Part shown: positions 5,331 through 5,775 of the stretch, piece by piece
Layout of the letters: each line of letters begins with the position of its first letter
Numbering within the stretch: the first letter of the stretch is position 1
NCBI GenBank assembly: GCA_002256055.1
Contig: NKIE01000200.1
Coordinates: 1-5,775 of the forward strand
From: Pseudomonas sp. PGPPP3
Lineage (GTDB): Bacteria; Pseudomonadota; Gammaproteobacteria; Pseudomonadales; Pseudomonadaceae
DNA: 5,775 nt
Direction of reading: 5' to 3'
Notes under the pieces: generated by a model
The model's input: the letters and a program-made list of their open reading frames with translations, nothing else
What the model was told of the DNA's origin: nothing
The model's database searches: none
Program-made: the position numbers and the translations under genes

Positions 5331-5580
5331 CAGCAGGCCGAGCGGAGGTGCTGTGTAGAGGGGCATTTGGCATGGATGCCAAATGAGGAACGATGGGCCA
5401 GGGATGGCCCACCGTGACGACCCTCGGAACAGTGCCGGAACGAGGGAAGTTTCGCGCAGCGAAACCCGGATGCAGGGTGCGCTTTCTCTTTGGTTACTTT
5501 CTCTTTCGCGCAAGCAAAGAGAAAGTGACTCGCCGTAAAGGCGAAACCGATAGTGGCCAAACGCGCAACACACTATCGGG
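5331..5580. repeat. Multi-hairpin intergenic element (seven consecutive inverted repeats)
   Basis: Between REP and phoH lies a chain of inverted repeats: 5364-5385 (10-bp arms), 5394-5411 (7 bp), 5421-5446 (6 bp), 5449-5465 (GTTTCGC, 7 bp), 5496-5526 (ACTTTCTCTTT, 11 bp), 5531-5543 (4 bp) and 5547-5579 (9 bp). CTTTCTCTTT also occurs as a direct repeat at 5482-5491 and 5497-5506. From memory, closely similar DNA is common in intergenic regions of Pseudomonas and relatives, where it is often mis-annotated as short proteins containing ESNQRE on one strand or KEKVT on the other. The open frames here are therefore not genes. Function is unknown; a non-autonomous mobile repeat or a structured RNA are both possible. 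The left boundary (near CAGCAGGCCGAGCGGAGG, 5331) is approximate. Confidence 0.65.
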
Positions 5581-5588
5581 ACATCGAC

Positions 5589-5775
5589 TTACATATTGGC
5601 TTCGGCGTATTCCGCCAACAGCGAACGTGGCACCCCTTGCAGGGTGATGTGCACGCCATGGGGGAAGTCCTTGAAGCGCTCGGTCAGGTAGGTCAGGCCG
5701 GAGCTGGGCGCTGACAGGTAGGGTGTATCGATCTGCGCCAGGTTGCCCAGACACACCACCTTGGCGCCAGTGCCG
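5589..5775 (-). CDS. PIN/PhoH-family ATPase (YlaK type), C-terminal fragment (partial at window end)
   Basis: The last 61 residues and the TAA stop (5591-5589) are present; the rest lies beyond the window. The peptide contains AKVVCLGNLAQIDTPYL, then SSGLTYLTERFKD and HITLQGVPRSLLAEYA, which is the C-terminal end of the PhoH ATPase domain as found in the PIN-PhoH (YlaK/PhoH2) proteins. In that family an N-terminal PIN ribonuclease domain is joined to a PhoH ATP-dependent helicase-like domain, acting on RNA in the cytoplasm. The Walker motifs and any PIN domain are outside the window. The position immediately upstream of moaC matches the order known in Pseudomonas aeruginosa as I recall it (PA3919 before moaC). 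About 470 nt of repeat-rich DNA separate it from moaC. Confidence 0.88.
   Translation of the reverse strand, partial: GTGAKVVCLGNLAQIDTPYLSAPSSGLTYLTERFKDFPHGVHITLQGVPRSLLAEYAEANM

Noticed and set aside
5304..5573. Open frames of 76-89 codons on both strands in the phoH-moaC interval
   Set aside because: They overlap a chain of inverted repeats, lack ribosome binding sites, and resemble the spurious proteins commonly called in this repeat family.

Overview
The window is high-GC, densely coded bacterial chromosome and most probably comes from Pseudomonas or a close relative. The evidence is the gene order PIN/PhoH ATPase - moaC - moaD - moaE, the close match of the Moa proteins to pseudomonad versions as I remember them, a Pseudomonas-type REP palindrome, and a multi-hairpin intergenic element of a kind I recall as recurring in Pseudomonas genomes. 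The species cannot be fixed from this sequence alone.

Left part, + strand (1-2133): the C-terminus of a PPK2-family polyphosphate kinase, then a COG1092-type SAM-dependent methyltransferase, then an exported DUF4344-type putative metallopeptidase with an HEMGH zinc motif. The genes are closely spaced and could be co-transcribed. Nothing suggests a shared pathway.

Middle (2134-2727): a gene-poor stretch between convergent gene groups, visibly richer in A/T than its flanks. It holds one plausible 52-residue ORF on the - strand with a good Shine-Dalgarno site, and an 18-bp palindrome. A rho-independent terminator at its right edge (2721-2748, - strand) closes the left-running gene group.

Right part, - strand (2769-5116): transcription runs right to left through moaC, moaD, moaE, a YhbQ-like GIY-YIG protein and a long glutathione S-transferase-like protein. 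moaC and moaD overlap (ATGA), moaD and moaE are 4 nt apart, and moaE and the GIY-YIG gene are 2 nt apart. MoaC makes cyclic pyranopterin monophosphate. MoaD and MoaE form molybdopterin synthase, which converts it to molybdopterin.

The most striking coding observation is that moaE is only 92 codons long. Its normal N-terminal start and its normal C-terminal half are joined in frame, with about 58 internal residues missing.

Far right (5117-5588): the moaC upstream region, a REP palindrome and a roughly 250-bp element made of seven consecutive inverted repeats, followed by the C-terminal 61 residues of a PIN/PhoH-type ATPase on the - strand that runs off the window.

I saw no transposase, CRISPR array, tRNA or rRNA. 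I did not find a clearly new multi-gene system. The best leads are the internally deleted moaE, the hairpin-chain element and the small ORF in the convergent gap.
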